Shown here piece after piece: positions 1 through 10,710 of a stretch of DNA of 64,000 nucleotides. The stretch covers positions 2,838,387 through 2,902,386 of the forward strand of contig UESW01003900.1 in NCBI GenBank assembly GCA_900491605.1, written 5' to 3'. The DNA is from Calamus simplicifolius (Eukaryota; Streptophyta; Magnoliopsida; Arecales; Arecaceae). Position 1 is the first letter of the stretch. Every line of letters begins with the position of its first letter. The notes under the pieces were generated by a model. The model saw only the letters and a program-made list of their open reading frames with translations, was not told the origin of the DNA and ran no database searches. A program made the translations under genes and the position numbers.

Positions 1-2748
1 GGCTTCGCTGGGACCAGGGGCGCCACCAGGCTCGACGTCAAAAACATCGACATATTCATCTTCGTCTTCTTCTTCAGACTCGCCCACTGAGTATCCTCTG
101 CTTGCACTCTTCCATCCGTGATGGAACGCGTCCACGCTCATAGCGTCTTGCCTCCCCTTAAGTATGGCGAGCCGCGTGTTGGCCTCAGTGGCCCGTTTCT
201 CGTCCTCTGCGACTTGGGCCCGCGAAATGACATTTTGCTCCTCAAACTCGCTAACCCGCGCCTCGAGCTCCGAACTCCTACTGCGAGCGGACACGAGCTC
301 ACCTTGAAGAGCCCGAACCTCCGACTTCATCTTCGCCATCCGAAAAATCCAAAATCAAATCGGCACCGCGAGAACCCGGTAGTAAAAACAAAAAGGGGAA
401 AAATAAGGGCGTACCTCCACCTCTCGCTTGGCCAACCTCTTGGCCATCTCGTCTGCCTCGCTCCTGGCTCTCGACCTGTCAGCCCATACCATCTCGACCC
501 TCTCCTGCAGAGCGCTGATCTTCAGCTGTCTGGCCTCGATATCCCTCCGGGCTTGGGATAATTCACCGCTCACCCGAGCTATCGTTCCCTGGTCCCACTT
601 AGCGCCCTCTTTCAAATGGGCAATCTCGCTATCGCGGCGCTTCAGTCGCTCCTCCACTTCGCCGAGCATCCCCGCCAAACGCCTTCTTTCCTCGTCGGCC
701 TCTCTCCTCAGCCAACTCATACTTTCGCCATGTTCCCGCCGCATCGCCGCCACCTCCGCGGAGTGTTTTGACTCGATTCTGGCCAACTCCAAGCACGCAT
801 TGTCGTTCTTCGCCAGGAGTTCCTCTAACTCCTCCACCATGCGCTTATGCTTGGACACCTCCGCCAGAGCGACCTGGTGTGCCGCCCTTGCCCCCTTCAA
901 GTTTTTATCCATCGTGTCCATGAGCTCTTCAAACTGCTCAGACACCTTCAGCCGCAACTGGAGCTCGACATTCTCCCTCTGAGCCTGAGCACTGGCCCCC
1001 GTCGCCAAACTCAAGCGCCAGCAAATCGCCCGGGAAAGCAAAACACTCTGCAAAGGCGAAAATTAAATAAGAGCCATGGTGGGGTCAATCGAGAAACATC
1101 TATCGCTCAAGGAAAGTAACTCACCCACGAGGCATACGCCCGGGTCATCCTCATCAAGATTGTGTTATCAATGTCAGGAAGAAGGTGGATACTTTCTGCC
1201 ACGCCTTGCCGCCCGAATGCAGCATCGACCAACCCCAGGTCGGCAAACTTGTCCGCCGAGGGATCCGCGCCCGGATACAAGGCCGACCTAATCATGGCAG
1301 AGAACGCCTCCTCAATACTAGCGTCCAAACTGCCGGATAGATCAACCCCGCCTGAGGGACCGGCCTGGGTGCCCCCTGCCTGAGAGGCCTTCAACATCCC
1401 AGCCTCCTCCGTCAAGGCTCTAGCTTGGGTTTCCTCAGATAATTCGGCTAGCCCAAGAGCCAGCCTCCCCAAAACCTTTCTAGAAGAAGGCCCCAATGCG
1501 GGGCTCCCGCCTTGCTGCGTCCCCTCCTTCGACGCCTCTTCCTCGGCGACCACCATTTGTGTGTCCACCACCAGGCCCTTCGAAATCCCGGCCTGTTCCA
1601 CCACTTGCATCTCCTCCACAGGCTCCCCCGAAGCCTCAGCCTGACCTGCCTCACTGCTACCGTGTTCCCCTGCAGAGAGACCGAGAGAAAGTTCCCCCTG
1701 AACCTCCTCAACAGCAGTCCCTTCTTCTAAATCCGCCGCTGTTTCCTCTTTTAGGGGGACGCGGTCGGACAAGCCATCGGAGCCTCATCTGAGCTATTCG
1801 ATATCTCCAACACGAGAGGGTCAGAGGCCATACCTCCCTCCCCGGGCTCTCCTTCGCCCTGGCGCTTCTGTCATAACTGCCCCGGCATCCGGCGGACTCC
1901 TCGCGGAAGCATGAGCCCTTTTTACGGGCCGGCCGCTATCCGCGCCGCTGCCTTCCCCGGGACGCTTCCCTCTCTTCCTCTTGGAGAGGCTCGACAAAGC
2001 CGACCTTGCGGCTGCCACATCAAAGCACACATACTCAAAATCAAGCGCACTAATTGAAAAGATACACGGCACGAAAGAGACTCACCTTGCGGGTCCAAGG
2101 GGCTGAGCCCGGCTGCGAAGAGGGCCCCCTCCGATAGCAGGTCATTAGCCGAAAACACCTGCCCGTTGCGGAGGACATCCAAGTCCTCCTCTTCCTGCGC
2201 CGACAAGACCGGATGCGTCTCCGCATCCCTCACAACATCCCCCATCTCCGAGGAAAGTCGGAGCCAACGTTCCCCTCCACGATGACAAACCGACTCTTCC
2301 ACCCCTTGATGGAAGAGGGCTTATCCGCAATCACGTTGAAGGATTTCCGGGGCCCGATGTACGGCCACTCCGATCTCCTCCTGGGAATCAGATGGTAGCA
2401 GGCGCGAAAAAGGGGAAGGGTGGAAACGATCCGAATCTGATGGCACATCGAGATGAACCCGATGACATTCCGCCAACTGTTCGGAGCCACCATTGACGGG
2501 CTGATGTTGTAGTGGGTCATGATCTCCTTCACCAGGGGATGGAGAGGAAAACGAAGACCCGCCTTCAGACTGTCTTCGTAGATGAATACTCCGGACTCTA
2601 AATCTCGGGTAACCCTATCTTCGGGTTCCGGCACCCGTAGGACGATGTCCAAGGGCAAGCCATACCGTTGATGGATCCTCCCCAAGTCCTCAGCAACAAT
2701 CTCGGAGGCCACATCGTCTGGGCTCATTGCCGTTAAAGGAAATATCAA
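1..2748 (-). pseudogene. Antisense spliced gene of element A (PF04195-like domain plus coiled coil), 3' end off window
   Basis: I read four exons with GT-AG borders: 2748-2086, 2011-1125, 1047-415 and 330 to beyond base 1. The start may be 2748 or the Met at 2727 (MSPDDVASEIV). Exon 1 encodes the Pfam 'putative gypsy type transposon' domain, with the hallmark run LRFPLHPLVKEIM followed by MVAPNSWRNVIGF. Exon 2 opens with a basic, nuclear-signal-like stretch and continues acidic and Gln/Glu-rich. Exons 3 and 4 are heptad-rich coiled coil with a DAFHHGW motif and an acidic tail. Splice phases agree across introns 2 and 3, and intron 1 joins without a stop. Frameshifts lie at about 2230-2302 and about 1780-1860, so this copy is broken. 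The function is unknown; the domain is found in transposon-derived plant proteins. A TATA-like run lies upstream at 2838-2847. Confidence 0.8.
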
Positions 2749-2837
2749 ACGAAAGCAATAAGCGTTGAAGAAGACAAAAAACTAGAGCCCTCTTGAAAGC
2801 GAAGTGAGAAGACACTGAACGCATGCGCACACATATG

Positions 2838-2847
2838 TATATATATA
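2838..2847 (-). promoter_or_regulatory. TATA-like box upstream of the element A antisense gene
   Basis: An alternating TA run reads TATATATA on the minus strand, 90 to 120 bases upstream of the candidate start codons at 2748 and 2727. The spacing suits a core promoter for the antisense gene, and element B has a clear TATA box in the equivalent place. Simple TA repeats can occur by chance, so this is suggestive only. Confidence 0.4.
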
Positions 2848-3136
2848 ACGACAATGCGGCCACCGCTTCGCTTCTCCACCAAGGGAACCTCCCTAAAAAG
2901 GTGGGGCGTCCCATCCTAGGCGTCCCAAATCGCCTCGACAAGCGCCCGATCAATCGGGATTCGAGGCGTGACGCAATCCCAGCCGTCGCTCGCAAGGGAG
3001 CCTTAGCCCCGAAGGCAAGGTGGCCCTGTCGCATTAATTAAGGCATCATTGCGCAAGCCAGTTAACCCAAGACGTCCCATCCAAGACGCGCCGTTCGAAC
3101 TCGTACTCCCTACGCCCGAACCTACGCTTCGAACTA

Positions 3137-3150
3137 GGGAGTGGAGGGCA
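3137..3150 (+). other. Polypurine tract of element A
   Basis: A purine-rich run (AGGGAGTGGAGGG, then CATG) lies directly before the LTR start at 3153. The same sequence class precedes the LTRs at 50513 and 63973, and a similar one precedes the element B LTRs. It would prime plus-strand DNA synthesis and it fixes the element's orientation. Confidence 0.75.
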
Positions 3151-3231
3151 TGTGTTGGGGGTAAAATCATCATTGCATTAATATTCGTGCGAGGCGGCTA
3201 AGGCTGACCTCCTTCCTTTGTCTCCTCCGGG

Positions 3232-3985
3232 CTTCTGTAGCTTGGCCTCCTCTGGGCTTCCGTAGCTCGGCCTCCTCCGGGCCTCGGTAGCTCGGCCTGC
3301 TCCGGGATTCCGTAGCTCAGCCTCCTCTGGGCTTCCGTAGCTCGGCCTGCTCCGGGCTTTCGTAGCTCGGCCTGCTTCGGGCTTCCGTAGCTCGGCCTCC
3401 TCCGGCCTCCGTAGCTCAGCCTGCTTCGGGCCTCCGTGGCTCGGCCTGCTCCGGGCTTCCGTAGCTCGGCCTCCTCCGGGCTTCCGTAGCTCGGCCTGCT
3501 CCAGGCTTCCGCAGCTCGGCCTCCTCCGGGCTTCCTAGCTCGGCCTCCTCCGGGCCTCCGTAGCTCGGCCTCCTCCGGGCCTCCGTGGCTCGGCCTGCTC
3601 CGAGCCTCCGTGGCTCGGCCTCCTTCGGGCTTCCGTAGCTCGGCCTCCTCCGGGCTTCCGTAGCTCGGCCTACTCCGGGCTTCCGCAGCTCGGCCTCCTC
3701 CGGGCTTCCGTAGCTCGGCCTGCTCCGGGCCTCCGTAGCTCGGCCTGCTCCGGGCCTCCGTAGCTCGGCCTCCTCCGGGCTTCCGTAGCTCGGCCTCCTC
3801 GAGGCTTCCGTAGCTCGGCCTGCTCCGGGCTTCCGTAGCTCGGCCTCCTCCGGGCCTCCATAGCTCGTCTTCCTCCGGGCCTCCGTAGCTCGGCCTGCTC
3901 CGGGCCTCCGTGGCTCAGCCCGCTCCGGGCTTCCGTAGCTCGGCCTCCTTCGAGCCTCCGTAGCTCGGCCCCTCCGAGCGATCCA
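3232..3985 (+). repeat. 25-bp tandem repeat array in the element A LTR
   Basis: About 30 imperfect copies of a 25-bp unit around GTAGCTCGGCC followed by T(G/C)CTCCGGGC and (T/C)TCC. Because 25 is not a multiple of 3, all three minus-strand frames cycle through the same residues with a 25-residue period, which creates long spurious ORFs. It lies upstream of the TATA box, that is, in U3. Confidence 0.9.
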
Positions 3986-4267
3986 CAACCTAACATCTAC
4001 CTCCGCAGAACCTGACGCGGGAGAGCCCGAGCCCACCTGAGCGGCATCTTAGACGAAGAATCATATCGGGACGTGGCCTAAAGCCTATCGTAACCGCCCC
4101 AAGCCTACTCAACCCGATCTCGAGACTCCAAGGAGCTCTCCCAGCCGTCGATACCGAAACAAACAGGGTACGGACTATAACAGCCCAATAACAGCTTGAT
4201 TCTTTCCGTCTCCATATCATAACAACCTCCGGCCTTCCAGAAGGCGCTCATGACCCAGGTGACAGTC

Positions 4268-4275
4268 TATAAATA
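4268..4275 (+). promoter_or_regulatory. TATA box in the element A LTR
   Basis: TATAAATA on the plus strand, about 340 bases before the LTR end, followed by a pyrimidine-rich leader (CTCTCTCTCTCCC at about 4332). This is the expected position of the U3/R promoter of a Gypsy LTR. Confidence 0.65.
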
Positions 4276-4614
4276 TCAGATTGGCAGATTCCCTCAGGTA
4301 CGCGATTCCTGACGCAGGCCCACTTCCGCATCTCTCTCTCTCCCTTCATTTCTCTCCCGGCAGCCCGTCGGCGCTCTGCCCTTCTCAGAGCTTCCGATTG
4401 ACCGCCCCCGAGAGGTCTCCCGGAGAGATCCACCTCCCCACTGTCTGGTTGATCGCTGATTCCTCTCCCACTGACTTGAGCGTCGGAGGGCCTTCCGCGG
4501 AGGACCACCCCCAGCGTCCCTCCGCGTATGGACTTCCTGTTTTGCAGGTCCGCCGCATCCCTCACCCTGAAGACCGACCGCGTCCGAATCGGAGGACGGA
4601 TCCCGGCGGCAACA

Positions 4615-6313
4615 CAAACTTTTGCATAGACAACGCTCTGAAATGCAGGAAAATTCTAGTCCTAAGTTTGGTATTCACATTACACCTCTAAGATTGATAT
4701 TCATAATACTGTTTTGTCATCATATGTAAAGGTATTGATGGCATCAGGTGATGCAATTTGTATGGACATGTTTTCACTCTAGTCTTTTTTTGGCAGTATT
4801 TCTCGTACCAACTGGAATATTCAAATTAATTTAAATTTATTTCTACCCATCAATGCCATCCACTTTAATCCAGCCACTGTCAACATGGTCATTGGCTTCA
4901 ATAAGTGAAACAGCCCAAATCTTTTTTTTTTTTTTCCAATTACTTACTTCTTAGTGACATGACTCGAGATGAGCTTTTTCAAATTATTTTATGCTCTAAC
5001 TGCATAAATTCAACATAGAGATTGCCTCTTTTGCCAAGGCTCTCATGCCCTTTTTTTTATAATGTTTTTGAGATTGTGTTTGAAATTGTGATAAAAATGA
5101 TGATAATGCCAGGTACAACGTAATAGACGAATGTTATATGTTATTAATCTTTCACAACTTAAATTGCAACTTAATATTAATATATTATATGTTATTAATA
5201 TTTCAATGCACAAAATAGTGAATTCAGTGCACATTTTTCTTCCGAGCACTTCTTTTATGATGGAGACATGACAAATCGTATCAAACCCAGTTCTAATGCA
5301 CATGAAATAAAAAAAGACAACATATCTTTACTTGATTTCAATGCACATCAAACAAATAAAGTACCGCACGGTTCCTTGCTTCTCCATTAGTGATTAGAAT
5401 GAAAGAAAACCAAAAGAAACTTTAAAATTCTGGCTTGTCCATTACAATCACAAAAAAAAAAAAAAATTCTTTACTTACCTGTGTTATGTTGCCCCACGTT
5501 TGTAGCCTTTTTGCTAACCACGATAATGCACCAGCTTTGTGTATATAGATTGTTCCTGTTAGCTATCATCAAAATACTTAATTCGAACCTTGACCCTTTC
5601 CTTGGTGAAAGTGTTGTAGTTCATATATCTTGTGATCATTCTATGCTCTTTTGTTGTCATTTTAAGGTCATAGACTCTCAATCAGCCAACCATCAATTTC
5701 TTACGAATTGAATATGCTTGGTAATTATCCTTTTTTCTTTAAAAAAATCTTTTTTCAAGATTCTATTAAACTTCGAGCGTGCACTTTCAATTCATTATCC
5801 AGTTTGCATTGGCTTTTATGGAGAAGCTTTGTGCATATCAACTCAACACTAAATCCATTTCCAATGAATAAAAAATCATTCACACAAAAACCGCTCTTTT
5901 TGGGTAAGAAACAGGAACCTTCGTCCCATCAAAGTGTTTTTCTTTAATATGATAAATTATTTAAATCAATAGATACAACACTCACCCTTCTTTATGAAAT
6001 ATAGGAGAGAGATTACATATCCTAGATAGATGACAATTTATTGACATACATAAATACAATAACACCAGAAAAGCTTATCAATCATACAATCAGAAAACTT
6101 CACACTCGATAACAAGCCAACATAAATCCAATCACACCTTGCTAGCGAAACATACATGCCATCTCGGCTTGCTAGAGAAAACATAAAATAAAACAAACAA
6201 TAAAGCAACAAGAGAGGCAGTGAAAACCAAACCAAATCAAGGATGGGTACACACAGTAGCACATGTAGACACGACAATACGAGTTCTAATTTATTTATTT
6301 ACCTTTCTCTGAT
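4615..6313. other. AT-rich stretch with no recognisable gene
   Basis: Nothing coding was recognised on either strand. The stretch holds A and T homopolymers and short open frames without family resemblance. Since the resistance-gene fragment ends at 6314 on the minus strand, part of this is probably its former 3' flank. Element A ends at 4614, so this is the only window DNA outside a retrotransposon apart from that gene fragment. Confidence 0.6.
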
Positions 6314-6931
6314 TCATATCAAGGGCCTTTTATTCATCCCAGATTTGATGGCAGCAATTGGGAGTTGTGGCTTGAAATGAAAGCAGTGATGGTGCTCCTC
6401 ATCAATCCATTCTAGGTTGTTCCACCAGCTCGACTCTCCACTGACATGGACTCGTCGATGAGAAGCATGAGTAGTCGAAGCAGAGGAGGACATAGCGGCG
6501 ATGATGATTTGGTCTCCATGTTGATTCGGTGGTGGCTGACCTAAGAGAGGCAGTCTGCGAAGGCTTGGGCATCCATGGACTTCAAGCTCCTTCCATGCGG
6601 GCAATCGAAAGTTCTGGTCATGGAGATGCTACAGGCGTGGCAGTTCCAACAAACATATAGCCTGGAGCAATTGAAGCTCGATTTCTATTGGTTTCTTTGT
6701 TGAGTAGAATACCGACTTGAGATTGCCACAGAATTTGATGCTGAGGCTCTCTAGATTCGGGAGATTCAAGTTCCAAGGGAAGACTATCTCTAATCTTGGG
6801 CAGTACTCCAGGTGCACAAATCTTAGCTTCGAAAAATCTATCGACAAATAAAAAAGATTGGGTATGGAGCAAACCTGGGTGAGTCTTCTAAGGTCGGACA
6901 CCCACAACTTCTCCAAAGCATGATTCAAATG
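6314..6931 (-). pseudogene. 3' end of an NBS-LRR type disease resistance gene (LRR region only)
   Basis: The minus-strand frame encodes leucine-rich repeats of the coiled-coil NBS-LRR resistance family: LRFVHLEYCPRLEIVF, LPNLESLSIKFCGNLKSVF and WKELEVHGCPSLRRLPLL are typical repeats, and the end (WWNNLEWIDEEHHHCF) resembles the usual C-terminus. Known members are cytoplasmic immune receptors whose LRRs contribute to recognition and autoinhibition. Here about 200 codons remain. The 5' side (NBS and coiled coil) is cut off where the Copia-2 LTR begins at 6932. An in-frame TAG at 6629-6631 interrupts the frame and probably replaces a Gln codon (CAG to TAG). The natural stop is TGA at 6314. The rest of the gene is not found beyond the other Copia-2 LTR, which abuts an assembly gap. 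Confidence 0.8.
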
Positions 6932-9229
6932 TGTTGCCAGATGTAGCAACCCAAGAGAGAGGTGAATTGAGTTATTAAAAAGTAATTACTATGCAGGTAT
7001 GTGCTTTAACCCTAATTAAACTTAATTTGCAGTGGTGTAGTGTAGTGCACAAGATAGTAATAGAGAATCAAACAACCACAAACAAAAGAGATTTTATAGT
7101 GGTTCGGTGCCAAACTCAGCATCTACGTCCACTCCCCAAAACCTTTGGAAATTTCACTAATCGTATCACAATGATTACAACCTCTAGCCTTCCCCGGCTA
7201 GCCCTCTTGTTTTACAAGGCACAAGGCAGCCAAAACCCCTAGCCTTCCTGGCTAGTCCTTTTGTTTAACGGCACAAGGAAGCCAACCCCCTAGCCTTACC
7301 AGGCTAGTCCTCTTGTTTAACGGCACAAGGAGGCCAACAAGAACCAAAGGGTTAACACTAACCCTTTTACAAAAGATTCAAAGTAAATGATAATAAGTAG
7401 ATCATATAATGAGCAAATATTCAGAGAATACTTTATAAATTTGTAGCAAATCCTCAGCAATAAATGAACCATGTCAAGGTGGCTTGAATCTTGATTTGCT
7501 TGAAGGCTTTAAAGGATCTGGATGACTTTTTAGCAATGAATGATCTTCAATGCACAACAACTAGCTTTCAACCACTCCGAAAATATGCAATAAAAGCTTT
7601 CTTTCTTGGATATCTCTCTTGTATTTCTCTTTTTAAAATTTCATCATGTTTTGCTTCTAATCTTAGCTATATATAACAATCCAACAGCAAAAAGATCCGT
7701 TAGACACAATTGAAACAAATGGAAATAAAAACGGAAAGAAAAGATAATTGTTGAGATTATTTTCCTTAAGCATTGAATGCATGAATCCATTTGAGGTAGG
7801 AAGAACTCTGTCATAATTCAAAAATCAAAAGTTAGTCTAGTTGAAAATAGTAATCAAAATAAAGTAGAGAGAGAGAGGAGCACGCCCAAAATGGCCAGCA
7901 ACGCAGCTAACTGGAATTAATTCCAGGCAGCTGAGAGAGATGAAGACAATCGGCCAGAGGAGGAGGAGTCCTTAGCTAGCTCACAAGCTAGCTTCCAAGA
8001 GATCACACGCCAAGAGTAAAAAGGCTCAGGAGAGGAGGAGCTAGCTCCTTGGCTAGCTAAAGCAACGATTAGTTAGCTTCCCAGCTAACTAGCAAGCAAT
8101 CCATGCGGCTCAGAAGAAAAAGTCAAGTCCCATCAGTTAGCTACTTAGCTAACTGAGCCAACAGATAGTTAGCTCTCCAGCTACCTGAATTTGAATGGCT
8201 CTCGGTCTACAGGAGAAAAAAAATATCAGAGAATGATGAGTTAGCTATTCAGCTAACTAAGCAACTGGTAGTTAGCTTCCCAGCTAACTAAACTCAAAAG
8301 GCAATAAAGCTACCATCCAGGAGAGTTAGCTCATCAGCTAACTAATGAAAAAAGGTAGCCATATGCCCAGTGAGGAGCTAGCTTTCCAGTTAACTAAACC
8401 AAAGGTTAGCTAACTCTCCAGCTAACTGAAATTGAATGGCGCTTGGCTTGGATTCCCTGTGAAAAAGTGATAGTTAGCTACGAAGGAAACTAGTTAGCTC
8501 CAAAAGAAACCAGTCAACTAACATGGGATGCTAGCTAGGTAAGAGAAGCATCAGCTAGCTCACCAGTCAGCTAAAAAGGAGGGACGCTCGGCCAAGATAT
8601 GTTAACAGGGAATTATAGTTAACTAAAAGGCAAACCAGCTAGCTATCGGGGAAGTCAAGTTAGCTAATTAGCTAATTGATACCCAAAGCAATCGGCTAGC
8701 ACAGGCGTTCAAATCCATAGTTAATTAAAATGAAATCTAGCTAACTCACAAAGAGGCCAAGCTAGCTAACAAGGAATTCTAGCTAGCCAATGAAGGAGCA
8801 AGCTAGCTAGCCAGCTAACTCAAAAATGACATGGCTCGGCTAGCAATTTGTAACAGGCACCTCAGCTAGCTAAAATGGAACTCCAGCTAGCTAACGAAGC
8901 AACAAGCTAGCTAACCAGCTAGCTCAAATGATCAACCATTCAGCCAAGTTACAGACATAGTTTGGTAGTTACCTAATTGTTATGCCAGCTAGCTAGATGA
9001 AAGAGCAAGCTAGCTAAATAGCTAACTCCCAAGCCAAAAAACGGCTAGGGCTAAAAGGTGTTCATTTGATATCAATCTTGTGGCAAAATAAAATGAATAT
9101 ATACTCACATAAAATTTTGCATGAAGATACTTACTTGTAGAGCATCTGAACTTCCCTGCAACAAGCTTGATAAATAGAATTAATCATTGCTTAATTTTTG
9201 TAAACATCAAAATCAATGTAGGGTCAACA
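6932..9229 (-). repeat. 3' LTR of Copia-2 (2298 bp)
   Basis: It begins TGTTGCCAGATGTAGCAACCC and ends GTAGGGTCAACA in plus orientation. It pairs with 47542-49493, which shares the start, the GTGGTTCGGTGCCAAACTCAGCA block and the long AGCT-rich section. A TATA-like run lies near 7668-7676, read on the minus strand. A short motif around 'CCTAGCC...GGCTAG' with 'CACAAGG' repeats at 7180-7345. Confidence 0.9.
7970..9030. repeat. Dispersed AGCTAGCT / TTAGCTAA palindrome block in the Copia-2 3' LTR
   Basis: Dozens of copies of the palindromic cores AGCTAGCT, TAGCTAACT and AGTTAGCTA are spaced 10-40 bp apart between unrelated sequence. The unit is not a clean tandem repeat; only the short palindromes recur. 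The same block occurs in the other Copia-2 LTR (48550-49370), so it was present before insertion. Confidence 0.85.
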
Positions 9230-9612
9230 ATCTCCCCCTTTTTGATGATGACAAAATCCTTAAGCATGCAAAGAGAAAATATGGGAAGTAATATGAATAT
9301 ACTTTCTTTCCCTGTCAATATGAATAAGTAAACTCCCCCTGAATATATGGAGTTATTACTTTTCTCCATTACCTTAATGTGTGCATCATTCTTCTCCCCC
9401 TTTTTGTCATTGATCAAAAAGAAGATTGAAGAATTTTGCAATAAATTCAAGCATAATACATCAAAACAATGTAAACATTCATACATATGCATAATAGTCA
9501 TACAGAGCATTACAAGTTTAAGTAAAGTCAATACAGATATTACATGTCATAGTTTGAAGTTATACAACACAAAAAGTAGAGTCATAAACATACATCACTA
9601 AAAGAAATACGT
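9230..9612 (-). other. Polypurine tract and polypurine-like copies, Copia-2
   Basis: Directly beside the LTR, the minus strand reads AAAAAGGGGGAGAT, the polypurine tract expected next to a Copia 3' LTR. Further G-rich runs lie at about 9333-9342 (CTCCCCCTG on plus) and 9395-9405 (CTCCCCCTTTTT on plus). Repeated tract-like motifs upstream of the 3' LTR are typical of SIRE elements. No coding region is seen here; the envelope-like ORF ends at 9613. Confidence 0.65.
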
Positions 9613-10710
9613 TCACTTCTCATCATCATCAGAAGAAATTTGTACTGAGGATTCATCATGCTTTCTGGAGGTTCCTGGCTTGTCTTGTGAAGGTTGAGTT
9701 GGAGGAGACCTGAGGTGTGGATGTGAATATGAAGCATCAGGAGCTAAAGTGGCAGAAAGAGCAATGTAGGTTTCCACAAGCCGGCTCAACCTAGTGAGAG
9801 ATACGGTCCAGTGATCAACTGCATTTATGACATCCCTAGTCTGGCTTGCATTGGCTTGGATATGATATTCTACCCATTCAGCCTTGGTCTCAAAGTTTTC
9901 ATTTTTAGTTTTTAAGAAATTAATCTCTTCAAGATCCGATTCAAGACAGTTTCATTATGATGGAAACTCGACCATTAAGAATGTTAACATCGTGGACAAG
10001 TTGGCTTAGAATAATCTTGAACTAAGAAAGAGTCTCAAAAACTAATGAAATATGAGGTACAAAAGTTTGATCATTAACTGAAGAAGCACTGTCTCCAGAG
10101 CTTCGATTGGAATTAGCAAGGGACAATTCATGGATAATTTGTTGGAGTTGTTCTTCACAGATACGGACGGTAGGAGGAACAGGAGCAGAGTTGTCATTTC
10201 GAAAGGAGGGTCCAGCAGCAGTGACATCAGGAGGTTCAGATAAAAATAGATTTTGATCAGCTGTCATAGCTGCAATGTATGGATTTGGTTGATGGAAATC
10301 AAAGTTAAAGAAGTTTTGAGGTGAACAAGCAGGAGCAGGCATACTCGGTGGCAGCATATTACTAGATTGTTCAGTTCTGGATCTAACCTTAATCCAAACA
10401 TCATCTCTTTTGGCATAGTCCATACGGTGTAGTGAGTGAGCATTAAAACATCAGTATGATGTAATGCTACCGCAGTTTTTCCTTTAAGCTTTATATTGAA
10501 AAACTCAAACACATATGTGAGAAACATACCGTAAGGCAATGCAGCCTTCAACCTACTTAGGGACTCTTTCATTATAGTCATCATAAGGTAGGATAGATCT
10601 ATAGGGTCTTCTATTAGAATGTCGTACATCAAACATATGTCTCTATCAGTTACTACATTAAATGAACTAGCTCTAGGGGAAAGAATCTTGGCAATGATAC
10701 TATGAAACAG
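9613..10710 (-). pseudogene. Envelope-like ORF of Copia-2, C-terminal part
   Basis: This continues the ORF that begins at 21113 and is split by Copia-1. From the insertion point the frame reads a folded segment (LSPRASSFNVVTDRDICLMY, then KAALPYGMFLTYVFEFF), then a Pro/Ser-rich linker (MLPPSMPAPACSP), then heptad-rich coiled-coil sequence (LTRLSRLVETYIALSATLA) and an acidic end (SSDDDEK) with TGA at 9613. A frameshift lies near 10423. Such ORFs downstream of pol are called envelope-like in SIRE elements; no clear signal peptide or membrane anchor is visible. The N-terminal half resembles the Pfam 'putative plant transposon protein' domain (recalled, not searched). Biochemical function is unknown. 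Confidence 0.7.
10706..10710. repeat. Target site duplication AACAG, left side of Copia-1
   Basis: AACAG directly precedes the Copia-1 LTR start and recurs at 20632-20636 directly after the other LTR. Five bases is the normal Copia integrase duplication. Confidence 0.9.

Larger units (their letters stand above)
1..4614 (+). mobile_element. Element A: Tat-like Ty3/Gypsy LTR retrotransposon, 3' part only
   Basis: Only the antisense-gene region and the 3' LTR lie in the window; gag-pol and the 5' LTR would be to the left of base 1. Orientation is plus, because a purine-rich tract (about 3137-3150) directly precedes the LTR that starts TGTTGGGG at 3153 and ends GGCAACA at 4614. The antisense gene on the minus strand is the layout known for Tat/Ogre-lineage elements. 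Its gene and its LTR start, end and purine tract match element C (50513 onward), so A and C are related families, although their LTRs differ in length (1462 versus 490 bp). No target duplication can be checked because the left end is missing. Confidence 0.85.
3153..4614 (+). repeat. 3' LTR of element A (1462 bp)
   Basis: The LTR starts TGTTGGGGGTAAAATC and ends CGGCGGCAACA. The start, the GTTTTGCAGGTC stretch near the 3' end and the terminal GGAGGACGGAT...GGCAACA match the element C LTR at 50513-51002, which supports both borders. It contains a 25-bp tandem array (3232-3985), a TATA box at 4268-4275 and a pyrimidine-rich stretch after it. There is no second LTR in the window to compare. Confidence 0.85.

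Noticed and set aside
3416..4036. 206-residue minus-strand ORF rich in RATEARRRPSYG-type repeats
   Set aside because: It lies in an LTR and comes from the 25-bp tandem unit, which is open in all frames on that strand. There is no start context or family resemblance.
5043..5947. Short AT-rich ORFs (60-90 residues) in the non-repeat stretch
   Set aside because: Hydrophobic or Lys/Asn-rich translations expected from AT-rich DNA; no motif, splice pattern or promoter was seen.
9184..9531. 115-residue minus-strand ORF crossing the Copia-2 LTR border
   Set aside because: It crosses the polypurine tract and enters the LTR; the real downstream ORF ends at 9613.
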